From: Actinomycetota bacterium
GTDB taxonomy: Bacteria > Actinomycetota > Acidimicrobiia > Acidimicrobiales > Poriferisodaliceae
DNA: 18,061 bases
Direction of reading: 5' to 3'
Assembly: GCA_002731665.1 (NCBI GenBank)
Contig: PCCJ01000061.1
Coordinates: 1-18,061, forward strand
The notes below the pieces were generated by a model. It was not told the DNA's origin and did no database searches. It saw only the letters and a program-made list of their open reading frames with translations. Position numbers and translations under genes: made by a program. Positions 1 through 7,697 of the stretch are shown one piece after another. Numbering within the stretch: position 1 is the first letter of the stretch; each line of letters begins with the position of its first letter.

Positions 1-279
1 AAACAATCAAAAACCTTGGTCTCGCTAGTCCCAGAAGTTAGAGACATCAGACGGTCTGGTTCTTGTGCTCTCGATCTTTGTTGGACCGCAGCCGGTCACT
101 TAGACGCATTTTACGAAAGAGGCCCTCATCTTTGGGATGTGCAGGCTGGAGTTCTCATCGTTCAAGAAGCAGGAGGAGAAGCAAATTATGATGTCGACTC
201 AAAGAAAATCGTCGCATCGGGAACAGGCATATGGGCCGTCTTGAATCGAGCTATTCTCAAAGCAGAGAAAAAACATTAA
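1..279 (+). CDS. Inositol monophosphatase family protein, C-terminal fragment
   Basis: The reading frame is open from base 1 to a TAA at 277-279, so this is the last 92 residues of a gene cut by the window edge; an internal TTG at 16 is not a credible start. It carries the C-terminal signature of the Mg2+-dependent inositol-monophosphatase superfamily: RRSGSCALDLC, then WTAAGHLDAFYE, then LWDVQAG and EAGG. In this family the Asp of the WD-x2-AG motif binds metal at the active site. The N-terminal metal motifs (GE-E-T and DPxDGT) lie outside the window, so the substrate cannot be told: inositol phosphate, histidinol phosphate and others are all possible. It runs in the same direction as the response regulator gene 42 bases downstream and may share its transcript. 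Confidence 0.85.
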   Translation, partial: KQSKTLVSLVPEVRDIRRSGSCALDLCWTAAGHLDAFYERGPHLWDVQAGVLIVQEAGGEANYDVDSKKIVASGTGIWAVLNRAILKAEKKH

Positions 280-321
280 TGCATTACCGCATTGAGCCTC
301 AGATCAGGCACAATTTAAGGT

Positions 322-1002
322 GTGAATATCAGAATCCTGGCGGTTGAAGACGACGAACGAATCCTCACCGCCGTGACCTTCGCTCTTGAAGACGAAGGCT
401 GGCAGGTTATTAAAGCAGACTCGGGCGAAGTCGCTTTGGCGGAATTCCATAAAGACATAATTGATTTAGTCCTCATCGACATAATGTTGCCTGGAATTGA
501 TGGCTTCGAGCTTTGCAGAGAGATTCGAAGTATCAGTGATGTTCCAATTATCATGGTCACAGCACGTGATGACACTCACGACATAGTTGCGGGGCTCGAA
601 GCTGGTGCCGACGATTACTTAACTAAACCATTCGCACCTAAAGAACTATCTGCGCGAATTAGGGCTTTATTAAGACGCTCTCGATCAGACTCCACGAATG
701 AACCGCTGCTTCGAGTCGGAGATCTCGAACTTAACCGCGATGAAGGAGTTGTCTCTTTAGGAGACAAAAAAATTCACTTAACACGAACTGAATTTCACCT
801 TCTCTACGAACTCGCCGAAAACCCCAACAAAGTTCGCAGCAGAGAGTATCTTCTGGAAAAAGTTTGGGGCTATGGCTACTTCGGTGATGGAAGACTAGTT
901 GACGTTCACGTGCGCCGCCTGCGAACAAAAATAGAAGTAGACGCAGCAAGCCCAAAGTACGTAGTAACTGTTAGAGGAATGGGCTACAAGCTTCAACACT
1001 AA
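322..1002 (+). CDS. mtrA: OmpR/PhoB-family response regulator, MtrA-like
   Basis: DNA-binding response regulator of 226 residues, the usual length for the family. The receiver domain (about 1-115) has the acidic pair D10/D11, phospho-acceptor D53 in LIDIMLPG, switch T80 and K102. A winged-helix domain follows (about 130-225), ending in DVHVRRLRTKIE and VRGMGYKL. The VWGYGYFGDGRLVDVHVRRL stretch resembles actinobacterial MtrA, which helps control cell-wall and division genes. The start is GTG at 322, the first possible start after an in-frame TAA at 316-318; AAGG at 317-320 is too close to be an ideal ribosome site. The cognate kinase gene follows after 145 bases. RegX3 or another OmpR-type regulator is the alternative; the kinase and lipoprotein neighbours favour MtrA. 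Confidence 0.88.
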   Translation: MNIRILAVEDDERILTAVTFALEDEGWQVIKADSGEVALAEFHKDIIDLVLIDIMLPGIDGFELCREIRSISDVPIIMVTARDDTHDIVAGLEAGADDYLTKPFAPKELSARIRALLRRSRSDSTNEPLLRVGDLELNRDEGVVSLGDKKIHLTRTEFHLLYELAENPNKVRSREYLLEKVWGYGYFGDGRLVDVHVRRLRTKIEVDAASPKYVVTVRGMGYKLQH

Positions 1003-1147
1003 GTAAACTAACCGGCTCTCAATCAGTTCTCGAGTACTATCATGATCTACTTTCATCGATTAATTACCAAAAGATCATGTAGCAATACGGAACGCCCCCG
1101 TTTGCGTCTCATAAGCGAGGACATCAATTGAAGAATAACTCGCCTAA
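1003..1147 (+). promoter_or_regulatory. Intergenic region with inverted repeat between regulator and kinase genes
   Basis: A 145-base gap separates the two genes of the two-component pair, long for an otherwise tightly packed strand. It contains a perfect 8-base inverted repeat, CATGATCT at 1041-1048 and AGATCATG at 1072-1079, with a 23-base spacer. This could be an operator or a stem-loop within the transcript. No clear ribosome site or sigma-70 promoter is evident before the kinase start. Confidence 0.35.
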
Positions 1148-2557
1148 ATGAAAAACAGATCAAGACCTTGGCATAGGAGATTTCCACTTCGAGCGCGTAT
1201 CATTGGAGCCTTTACTCTTGGCGCAATCATTGCAACTCTTTTTCTAGTAATAATAACCTACGGCCTGTCTCGAGAGTCAATGCTCAGACAACGAGAAGCC
1301 TCTTCCCAGGAACAATTTTTCGCTAATGCAAGACAAGTCCAGGGCGCCCTACGAGCAGAGGATCCCGACTTTGCTCTAATCCTTGAATCATTACCGAGCT
1401 TAAGCGGCAGTAGGTCGATCTTAAGAACCAGTGAAAACACATGGGTTTCTCTTTCTCTAGCTCCAAGCGATCTTCCGAATCTATTAATCGATGAAGTAAA
1501 AAATGCTTCGACAGGAAGACAAATGCGTTATCGCCTGGAAGGAGAATCACAGCTAGCTGTTGGTCTCAGGCTGCGCCCAAGCCAAATTTCGACCTTAACT
1601 GATGTTGCGTATTTCGAGATTACGCCCCTTTCAGAGATAGAAAGCACTCTGGAAAGCCTCGGCTTAATACTTATTTTAGGGGCTATAACCACCGTCTTGA
1701 TTGGTGCTTCCGCCGGCTTGTGGGCTAGCGGCAGAGTTCTAAGCCCATTAACTGATATCTCCACTGTTGCGCAAGCTCTTGCAAAAGGGCAATTCGCTGC
1801 CAGAGTCGAGACAATCGATGACCCAGACCTTATGCCGATCATCAGGTCATTCAACGACATGGCTGCGACTATGGAACAACGCATAGCGAAAGACGCTCGA
1901 TTTGCATCCGACGTTAGCCATGAACTTCGCTCGCCTCTCATGACTCTCAGAGCATCTATAGAGGTAATGCAAAGTCGGCGCATCGAACTTTCTGAGCGCG
2001 CATCACAAGCGCTTGACCTGCTCGCTGATGATGTAAACAGATTTGAAAAATTAGTCCAAGACCTCCTTGACTTGGCAAGATCGAATTCAGGATCTATACC
2101 CTCTGACCTAGTCAACATGACGGAACTAGTTGAGGCCACTGTGGCAATGTTCGAAAAGCAGCCACCCATAAGCATTCTCGACGGAGCGAACAACGCTCTG
2201 GTGATCGGAGACAAACGTCGGCTAGCTCAAGTTTTCGATAATCTTCTCCGCAACGCAGAAAAATATGCGAATGGAGCGACCTTGATAGAGATAACCCAGT
2301 CAGAAGGCAGGGTGCACATATCGGTTGAGGATGCGGGGCCCGGGGTATCTCCTTCGGAGCGAGAACTTATTTTTCAAGCCTTTACCCGCGGAAACGCAGC
2401 AAAAAACCGAGGTACGGGCGGCGGCGCAGGCCTTGGGCTTGCTCTCGTCGATGAGCACACTCGGCGACACGGAGGCTCAGCGAAAGTAGGAAACCGCAGA
2501 GATGGAAAACGCGGAGCTCGCTTCACAATTGACCTGCCGATGGTTGGAAGACGATGA
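1148..2557 (+). CDS. mtrB: Membrane sensor histidine kinase, MtrB-like
   Basis: Sensor kinase of 469 residues. The order is a short basic N-terminus, a membrane segment (about 17-40), an extracytoplasmic sensor region (41-170), a second membrane segment (171-193), a HAMP linker (about 194-247), HisKA with the phospho-accepting H258 in DVSHELRSPL, and a HATPase domain with N365/N369 in FDNLLRNAEKYA, D395 in DAGPGV and the glycine-rich GTGGGAGLGL at 422-431. The sequence just before the second membrane segment (YFEITPLSEIESTLESL) resembles MtrB, which phosphorylates MtrA. The ATG at 1148 directly follows an in-frame TAA (1145-1147), so no upstream start is possible. Its stop overlaps the lipoprotein start as ATGA, implying translational coupling. 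Other HAMP kinases of this class are the alternative. Confidence 0.88.
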   Translation: MKNRSRPWHRRFPLRARIIGAFTLGAIIATLFLVIITYGLSRESMLRQREASSQEQFFANARQVQGALRAEDPDFALILESLPSLSGSRSILRTSENTWVSLSLAPSDLPNLLIDEVKNASTGRQMRYRLEGESQLAVGLRLRPSQISTLTDVAYFEITPLSEIESTLESLGLILILGAITTVLIGASAGLWASGRVLSPLTDISTVAQALAKGQFAARVETIDDPDLMPIIRSFNDMAATMEQRIAKDARFASDVSHELRSPLMTLRASIEVMQSRRIELSERASQALDLLADDVNRFEKLVQDLLDLARSNSGSIPSDLVNMTELVEATVAMFEKQPPISILDGANNALVIGDKRRLAQVFDNLLRNAEKYANGATLIEITQSEGRVHISVEDAGPGVSPSERELIFQAFTRGNAAKNRGTGGGAGLGLALVDEHTRRHGGSAKVGNRRDGKRGARFTIDLPMVGRR

Positions 2558-3189
2558 GAAAACTAAAATTTTTCACACTTAGCGCCGCCGTCTTTATTGT
2601 TTTCAGCCTCCCAGCCTGCGGCCTCTCTTCGAATGAAACACCAAGTGTTTTAGAAGTTCCCGAGGATGTTTTCCCCGACGGAGGGCAAGTCCCACAAGAC
2701 TTTAACCCTGATGATTCGCTTGACTTAGATGTCGGCACCACTGTGCATCCGGTTTATTTCCTATTGGACAGTCAGATAATTGAGGTCAAACGACGTCTAC
2801 TCTCTCCAGTATTTTTAGAAGCGCCACTTAACAATCTACTAATTGGCCCCTCGCCTATAGAGGCGGCAACCGGGCTAGAGTCGGCGATACCTGAAGGCAC
2901 TGAGATAGTCAATGTTCAAGTTTCCCGAAACAACATCGTTACGATTCATCTAAATGCCAATTTTTTTGCTCTTGAAGGGGCTCAACGCATTAGAGCTACG
3001 GCTCAACTAGTGTTCACTGGTCTTGGCTTAGTAACTGATGCTCAGGGCGTCCTCTTTCTTTTAGATGGAATCGCGCAGCAGCTTCCGGATAGTAGAGGAA
3101 TTATCGCCGAAAAAGCTTCGGATGGCTTTGTCCAACCATTAACAGAAGATGATTTTGCCCCGTTGCGCGAACAGAGTAAAATTTCGTAA
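2554..3189 (+). CDS. GerMN-domain lipoprotein, short LpqB-like
   Basis: Predicted secreted lipoprotein of 211 residues. The signal peptide has MRKLK, a hydrophobic stretch (6-19) and lipobox LPAC with C22 as the lipidated cysteine. An acidic linker follows (about 28-60), then one GerMN domain (about 65-175), with NNLLIGPSP, IPEGTEIVNVQV and NIVTIHLNANFF matching the usual pattern. It overlaps the kinase stop by 4 bases (ATGA) and GGAAG lies just upstream. In actinobacteria the third gene of this module is lpqB, whose product interacts with MtrB, but LpqB proteins are typically near 580 residues with a C-terminal beta-propeller-like domain. Here only the N-terminal GerMN part exists, with no frameshift visible. 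A role outside the membrane tuning the kinase is inferred from position. Confidence 0.82.
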   Translation: MRKLKFFTLSAAVFIVFSLPACGLSSNETPSVLEVPEDVFPDGGQVPQDFNPDDSLDLDVGTTVHPVYFLLDSQIIEVKRRLLSPVFLEAPLNNLLIGPSPIEAATGLESAIPEGTEIVNVQVSRNNIVTIHLNANFFALEGAQRIRATAQLVFTGLGLVTDAQGVLFLLDGIAQQLPDSRGIIAEKASDGFVQPLTEDDFAPLREQSKIS

Positions 3190-3196
3190 GTTAATA

Positions 3197-3215
3197 AAGG
3201 TTATTGCCGAACCTT
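3197..3215 (-). terminator. Possible stem-loop at the convergent gene ends
   Basis: AAGGTT at 3197-3202 and AACCTT at 3210-3215 form a 6-base stem with a 7-base loop, covering the trkH stop codon. On the minus strand it is followed by TATTAACTT, only mildly U-rich. It sits where two convergent transcripts meet with an 11-base gap. A weak terminator is possible but not certain. Confidence 0.3.
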
Positions 3216-4676
3216 ATAACGAGACCTTGACACCGCTCGTGCGAATGCCACGAACATAAGCATCACTGGGAAAACTTCAAGACGGCCAAACATCATTAAG
3301 AACATGAGGATTACGCGCCCGAGCCGAGGAAATACCAAAAAGTTACTTACCGGCCCTGCATCTCCCAACCCTGGACCCGCATTGCCGATCGCTGAAACCG
3401 CTCCTGAGAATGCAGTAACAGGTTCAACGCCCAAACCCGCCAGTGTTAAACCTCCAAACACAATTAGCCCCATATACAACAATATGAAACCGACCGCTTT
3501 CGCAGCAATTTGCTCATCTATCGATACCGCTCCCATACGGATAGGAACTACAGCCTTGGGGTGACGCGCTCTAATGACTTCGCGAAACGAATAGCGCACC
3601 AAGATTTGGAGCCGCAATATTTTCATGCCCCCGGCAGTCGACCCGGTCATACCGCCGACGATCATTAACGTCAGGAGGACTATCTGAGCAGCAGGCGCCC
3701 AAACAGTAAAATCACTGGTCCCAAAACCAGTGCTAGTTCCTAATGAAACAGCATAAAAAAATGACTCCCTAATATTTCTGCCTAGTGAAAGATTCCCAAA
3801 ATTTAACCATACTAAAATAAATGTTGACCCAACAATTAATCCCAGATACCACCGTAATTCGCTTACGCGATGGTATGCCTTGGGGCCTCTATTGAAGGCG
3901 TACCAATGCAGCGAAAAGTTAGCTCCACAGAAAATCATGCCTGCGATGATCACAAATTCGGCTAGCAAAGAATCGAAATGAGCGATCGACGCGTTATACG
4001 GAGAGAAACCCCCAGTCGCAACAGTAGTGAATGCATGACTAGCAGCATCGTAGGGCGATAAACCTACAACCATAAGGGCGGCAATCATGGCAAGCGTTAT
4101 TCCGCCGTACAGTAACCATAAACGACGCGCAGTGTCAGTAACTCTCGGCGTTAACCGGTCAGCCGTTGGCCCAGGGGCTTCGTTGGCTATCAGCTCCAAC
4201 CCCCCAATTTTCAAAGCTGGTAATACAGCTACCGCTAGGACGATTAAACCCATCCCACCAAACCACTGCATCATGCTTCGAAAGAACAGAACCCCTCGTG
4301 GCACAGCTTCAATATCAGACAAAATCGTTGAGCCGGTACACGTGAAGCCCGACACTGATTCAAATAGAGCATTATCGAAGTGCGCCCATGCGATTGAACC
4401 AGTCATCAAGAAAGGTAAAGCGCCAGCTATCGAGACGGCAAGCCAACTCCATGCCACAGAGGCAAGAGCAACTGGAGTATCAGCTCGAGCCGACACCGAA
4501 GAAGAGCCAAACATGAGGGCGCCTATGGATAAGGTCAGAAAGGCAGAAACCAGAAGACCTAAAGCCCCGCCGCCCCCATCAGCTAAAGCAACCCCCGAAG
4601 AAGCAAACATTCCAAATGAGATGGCTACCAATGCGGAGCCAGAGACTCTCAAGGGGGTCCCTTTAATTTTTTTCAT
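3201..4676 (-). CDS. trkH: TrkH-family potassium uptake channel subunit, canonical copy
   Basis: Integral membrane K+-translocating subunit of 491 residues, normal length for TrkH/KtrB. It has the four pore-loop repeats with recognisable selectivity-filter segments: TCTGST (112-117), ATGGF (220-224), TSTGF (314-318) and GNAGPG (431-436). The hallmark WFGGMGLIVLAVAVLP (138-153) and the intramembrane gating loop GGMTGSTAGGMK (341-352) are intact. It is the last gene of the trk operon; its ATG overlaps the preceding gene's stop as ATGA (4673-4676). It should work with the TrkA protein encoded two genes upstream, which binds nucleotides in the cytoplasm and gates transport. Confidence 0.95.
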   Translation of the reverse strand: MKKIKGTPLRVSGSALVAISFGMFASSGVALADGGGGALGLLVSAFLTLSIGALMFGSSSVSARADTPVALASVAWSWLAVSIAGALPFLMTGSIAWAHFDNALFESVSGFTCTGSTILSDIEAVPRGVLFFRSMMQWFGGMGLIVLAVAVLPALKIGGLELIANEAPGPTADRLTPRVTDTARRLWLLYGGITLAMIAALMVVGLSPYDAASHAFTTVATGGFSPYNASIAHFDSLLAEFVIIAGMIFCGANFSLHWYAFNRGPKAYHRVSELRWYLGLIVGSTFILVWLNFGNLSLGRNIRESFFYAVSLGTSTGFGTSDFTVWAPAAQIVLLTLMIVGGMTGSTAGGMKILRLQILVRYSFREVIRARHPKAVVPIRMGAVSIDEQIAAKAVGFILLYMGLIVFGGLTLAGLGVEPVTAFSGAVSAIGNAGPGLGDAGPVSNFLVFPRLGRVILMFLMMFGRLEVFPVMLMFVAFARAVSRSRYKVRQ

Positions 4677-6262
4677 CGAACTGCCATTTTTCTATGGCCA
4701 AATGATTTTCGCCTTAACATCCTGACGAGTGGCTCGGCCATGAACGCTAGAACCACTAAAACCGGCGTTATGGATATTCGACCGACAATCATTAGGCCCG
4801 CTGAAAAAATCTGCCCCAACCCCGATAATTCACTTAGATGGTTCATCTGCGCTGCACTGCCGAAAGCCGGGCCAAAGTTAGAAAGACACGAAAGCGCAAA
4901 AGAAAAAGCGCCCTCGACGTCTAAACCACCGTTAGTCAGTATCAACGCGCCTGGAATCAGAACCAAGAGCGACAAGAAAATTTCACCGACTATTTTAGAA
5001 AAGGCCGTCTGCCCAATCGAGGAATGACCAACACGGATAGGTAAAACTGCAGTGGGGTGAATTGTACGCTTCAACTCGCGACCGATGTAAGAACTAATAG
5101 CCAAAAGACGCATCACCTTGAAGCCACCGGTCATTGACGCTGACATACCACCGATCAGCATCACGATGATTACGAGCGACTGTCCGCCAGCAGATGGCAG
5201 ATAGCTCACACTATCGATATAGCCTGTCGTCGAAGCTGCAGAGGTGACTTTGAACAACGAGGATCTAACAATTTCTAGCGTCAATGTCTGCCGAGTGAAA
5301 ATAGCATCGAACGCGGCAGCAACAAGTACGGCTAAGGAATAAAAGCGGAATTCATAGCTTCTCCAAAATCGTTTGGGATCTTTACGCCGTAAAGCCAAAA
5401 AAATAAGGGGCAGACTGATCCCAGCGATAAACATCCCGACGATTCCCACCCATTCAATCGCTCCTGATTGAAAGGCACCAATCGAACCCGGTTGAGTCGA
5501 AAAACCGCCGGTCGAGATAGTAGTTAACGCGTGCATCGCACTATCAACTAACGGCATGCCGGCTAATGCATAGCCCATTCCTATTAGCCCTGTTAACACG
5601 ATGTATAGGAGCAACAGCCTAAAAACGGTGCCACTGCTTTTAGGTGACAAACGCCTGGCAGAACGAGTCGCCACCCCCCCATCTGCATCGAGACCACCAA
5701 CTCCTAGGTGCGGCAAAACGCGTACTAAGATAACGATTAGAGCAGCACCAGCGACCCACTGCCCAAGAGCCCGCAAAAGCATTACTCCCGGCTCAATCTT
5801 AGAAACATCAATCGTACTCGCATTAGTACCTGTAACAGTCGATGCAGCCTCGACAAGAGCTAAAGTTACGCTTCCGGTAGTTTCAGTCGCCAATAGACCA
5901 ATCATTACGAATGCTAATGAAGCTAAAGTTCCCGATGCCAATGCTCGAAATAGTCGCGCTGTGCTTAGATACTTAGGAACTCGCGCGTATCTTAAAATAA
6001 ATAAGCCGATAGCTAAAGCCGCAGCCCCCACGGCTAAGAGCTCTAGCCAAACGCCTCCTCCACGGGCGTTATCAAACAAAGCACATACCAAGAACATAAG
6101 CCAAACGCACAAAGCCACTATCCCTGCAGTTACCGCCCCAACTGATTCGACCCGACCGTTCGAGTACCCTCTCAGTGCCAACTTGACAACATATAGACCT
6201 CTTGTTATTCGGATCTTCAATCGTCCGAGGCTCGGTCCCCCTCTAGACGGCCTTGGCGTCAC
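4673..6262 (-). CDS. trkH: TrkH-family potassium transporter subunit, divergent paralogue
   Basis: Membrane protein of 529 residues from the same superfamily as its downstream neighbour, but with atypical signatures. The filter glycines remain: G145 in TVTGT, G252 in TGGF, G347 in STTGY and G464 in SNFGPAFG. The GGMG element is replaced by WVAGAALIVILVRVLP (169-184), the gating loop reads GGMSASMTGGFK (371-382), and the last filter segment ends in PAF rather than PGL/PGF. About 25 extra basic residues precede the first membrane segment. The start is GTG, overlapping the trkA stop as GTGA (6259-6262), so the frame and coupling are well supported. It may be a second channel of different affinity, or a partner of the canonical subunit; the sequence cannot separate these. 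Confidence 0.88.
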   Translation of the reverse strand: MTPRPSRGGPSLGRLKIRITRGLYVVKLALRGYSNGRVESVGAVTAGIVALCVWLMFLVCALFDNARGGGVWLELLAVGAAALAIGLFILRYARVPKYLSTARLFRALASGTLASLAFVMIGLLATETTGSVTLALVEAASTVTGTNASTIDVSKIEPGVMLLRALGQWVAGAALIVILVRVLPHLGVGGLDADGGVATRSARRLSPKSSGTVFRLLLLYIVLTGLIGMGYALAGMPLVDSAMHALTTISTGGFSTQPGSIGAFQSGAIEWVGIVGMFIAGISLPLIFLALRRKDPKRFWRSYEFRFYSLAVLVAAAFDAIFTRQTLTLEIVRSSLFKVTSAASTTGYIDSVSYLPSAGGQSLVIIVMLIGGMSASMTGGFKVMRLLAISSYIGRELKRTIHPTAVLPIRVGHSSIGQTAFSKIVGEIFLSLLVLIPGALILTNGGLDVEGAFSFALSCLSNFGPAFGSAAQMNHLSELSGLGQIFSAGLMIVGRISITPVLVVLAFMAEPLVRMLRRKSFGHRKMAVR

Positions 6263-7620
6263 CCGAAAGCCCGCTTGACCTCATCCACCATATTTGGTTT
6301 TGCGAACACGATGACATGATCGCGCGTTCTCAGCACACTACGCCCACGAGCTATATGGGCGTTCCCATCACGAACTATCGCAGCTAAGAGGGCTTGAGTC
6401 GGCAATCCGAGATCCCGAACAGCGGTCCCGTCTGCTGGGGCTCCTGGGGCAACCTCAAACTCAACGACCTCCACATCGCCTTCAAGGAAAGTTGCAACGG
6501 CCGCCACGTCCCCGCGCACATATCGCAAAACACTATTAGCGCTTGCCGTACGAGGTGACAACGCCGCATCAATTCCAACCTCTTCGAGCAGACTCAAAAG
6601 ACTCAAACGGTGCACAACGGCGATTGTTTCCGCAGCGCCTTGAGATTTGGCATATAAACATGCAAGAACATTTGCATCGTCTTCACCCGTTGCTGCAACC
6701 ACGGCGTCGAAGTTCCCTACATCTTCACTCTGCAAAAAATCGGTATCAGTGATATCCCCTCGCAAAACTAATGCTCCAAAAAGTTTCTCAGAAAGCACCT
6801 GTGTACGGACCTGGTCCCTTTCAACTATTACTACTTCTACACCTCGATCAATCAGGCGAACAGCAAGAAGTTCAGCCGTGCGACCTCCCCCGAGCAACAT
6901 CACTTTTCGGAGTTCCGCTCGGTGTAGACCGAGTATCTCCATCAGTTCCCTACGACCTTTTCGACGACAAACAACACGCAACAGATCATGCTCTAGAAGC
7001 CGAGTGTCATCTCGAACCACCTCGCTTACACCGTTACGAATAATCTCTCCAAATATGAAGTCCCATTCTGGCTCATAATCAGCACCTATTTCTTGCATAG
7101 ACCGACCGACAACCGGGGCATCTTCTCCCAACCGGGCGCCAACCAAAAGTATTTCACCGCCAGCCATTTCATAAACGTCCGACGCTCCCTGATAAACAAG
7201 CAACTCATGAATTGCTCCGGCTGTTTGTTCATCAGGGTCGAGTACCAAGTCTACGCCCATGACCTCTCTTAATTGTCGCCCTTCAGGGCCCCTAAGCTCT
7301 CTATCGGAAATCCGAGCGATAGTCGACAACGATTCTTCGCCTCGCGCTTGACGAGACTGAAGACACACCAACAAATTCACCTGGTCGCTATCGGTCACAG
7401 CCACCAAAACTTCCGCCTTATCGACGCCCGCTTCCCTCAACGTTTTTGGGTTAGTTGCATTTCCAGTCACAGTCATTATGTCGAGCTTCTCTAGGGGTTC
7501 AAGCTGTTCTCGACTTAGATCGATAACAATGACCTCGTTACCTTCTCGACTTAAACGCTCGGCGACATAGGAACCCACTTCACCCGCACCTGCTACAACG
7601 ATTCGCACATTCTCGAACAT
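6259..7620 (-). CDS. trkA: TrkA, NAD-binding regulator of Trk potassium uptake
   Basis: Cytoplasmic gating protein of 453 residues, the length of a two-unit TrkA. The first Rossmann unit has GAGEVG (11-16) with acidic D34 closing the second strand, as in NAD-binding folds, and the first RCK C-subdomain spans about 145-220. The second Rossmann unit begins at KVMLLGGGRTAE (239-250) with E267 at the equivalent acidic position, followed by a second RCK C-subdomain (about 375-445). The second glycine motif is GGGRTA rather than GxGxxG, common in second halves. The start is ATG at 7620. It heads a three-gene operon with two trkH-family genes, both joined by 4-base overlaps. Confidence 0.95.
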   Translation of the reverse strand: MFENVRIVVAGAGEVGSYVAERLSREGNEVIVIDLSREQLEPLEKLDIMTVTGNATNPKTLREAGVDKAEVLVAVTDSDQVNLLVCLQSRQARGEESLSTIARISDRELRGPEGRQLREVMGVDLVLDPDEQTAGAIHELLVYQGASDVYEMAGGEILLVGARLGEDAPVVGRSMQEIGADYEPEWDFIFGEIIRNGVSEVVRDDTRLLEHDLLRVVCRRKGRRELMEILGLHRAELRKVMLLGGGRTAELLAVRLIDRGVEVVIVERDQVRTQVLSEKLFGALVLRGDITDTDFLQSEDVGNFDAVVAATGEDDANVLACLYAKSQGAAETIAVVHRLSLLSLLEEVGIDAALSPRTASANSVLRYVRGDVAAVATFLEGDVEVVEFEVAPGAPADGTAVRDLGLPTQALLAAIVRDGNAHIARGRSVLRTRDHVIVFAKPNMVDEVKRAFG

Positions 7621-7697
7621 ACAGCCATCAGAGGCCTAGGGGAATTCTCAGGACTAGAACGCTTCGAGAAAAGTAGAGGGAGCGGTAAGGTGCAGAC
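7621..7697. promoter_or_regulatory. Divergent promoter region between trkA and glpK
   Basis: This 77-base gap must hold the start signals of both the potassium operon (minus) and glycerol kinase (plus). AAGG at 7687-7690 lies 7 bases before the glpK ATG and is a good ribosome site. I could not identify convincing -35/-10 pairs in either direction. Confidence 0.5.

Noticed and set aside
16..18. TTG as the start of the first gene
   Set aside because: The frame is open upstream to base 1, and the protein lacks the N-terminal two thirds of its family, so the gene begins outside the window.
1528..2214. 228-codon minus-strand frame inside the histidine kinase gene
   Set aside because: It is antisense to the HAMP/HisKA coding region, which has intact motifs; its translation is Ser/Arg-rich with no recognisable domain.
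4087..4725. 212-codon plus-strand frame opposite trkH
   Set aside because: It lies antisense to a well-supported membrane protein gene with four intact pore motifs; its translation is low-complexity Ala/Pro/Thr-rich and resembles no family.
5601..6278. 225-codon plus-strand frame opposite the divergent trkH paralogue
   Set aside because: It is a shadow frame of the real minus-strand gene, rich in Ala, Thr and Pro, with no domain and no ribosome site.
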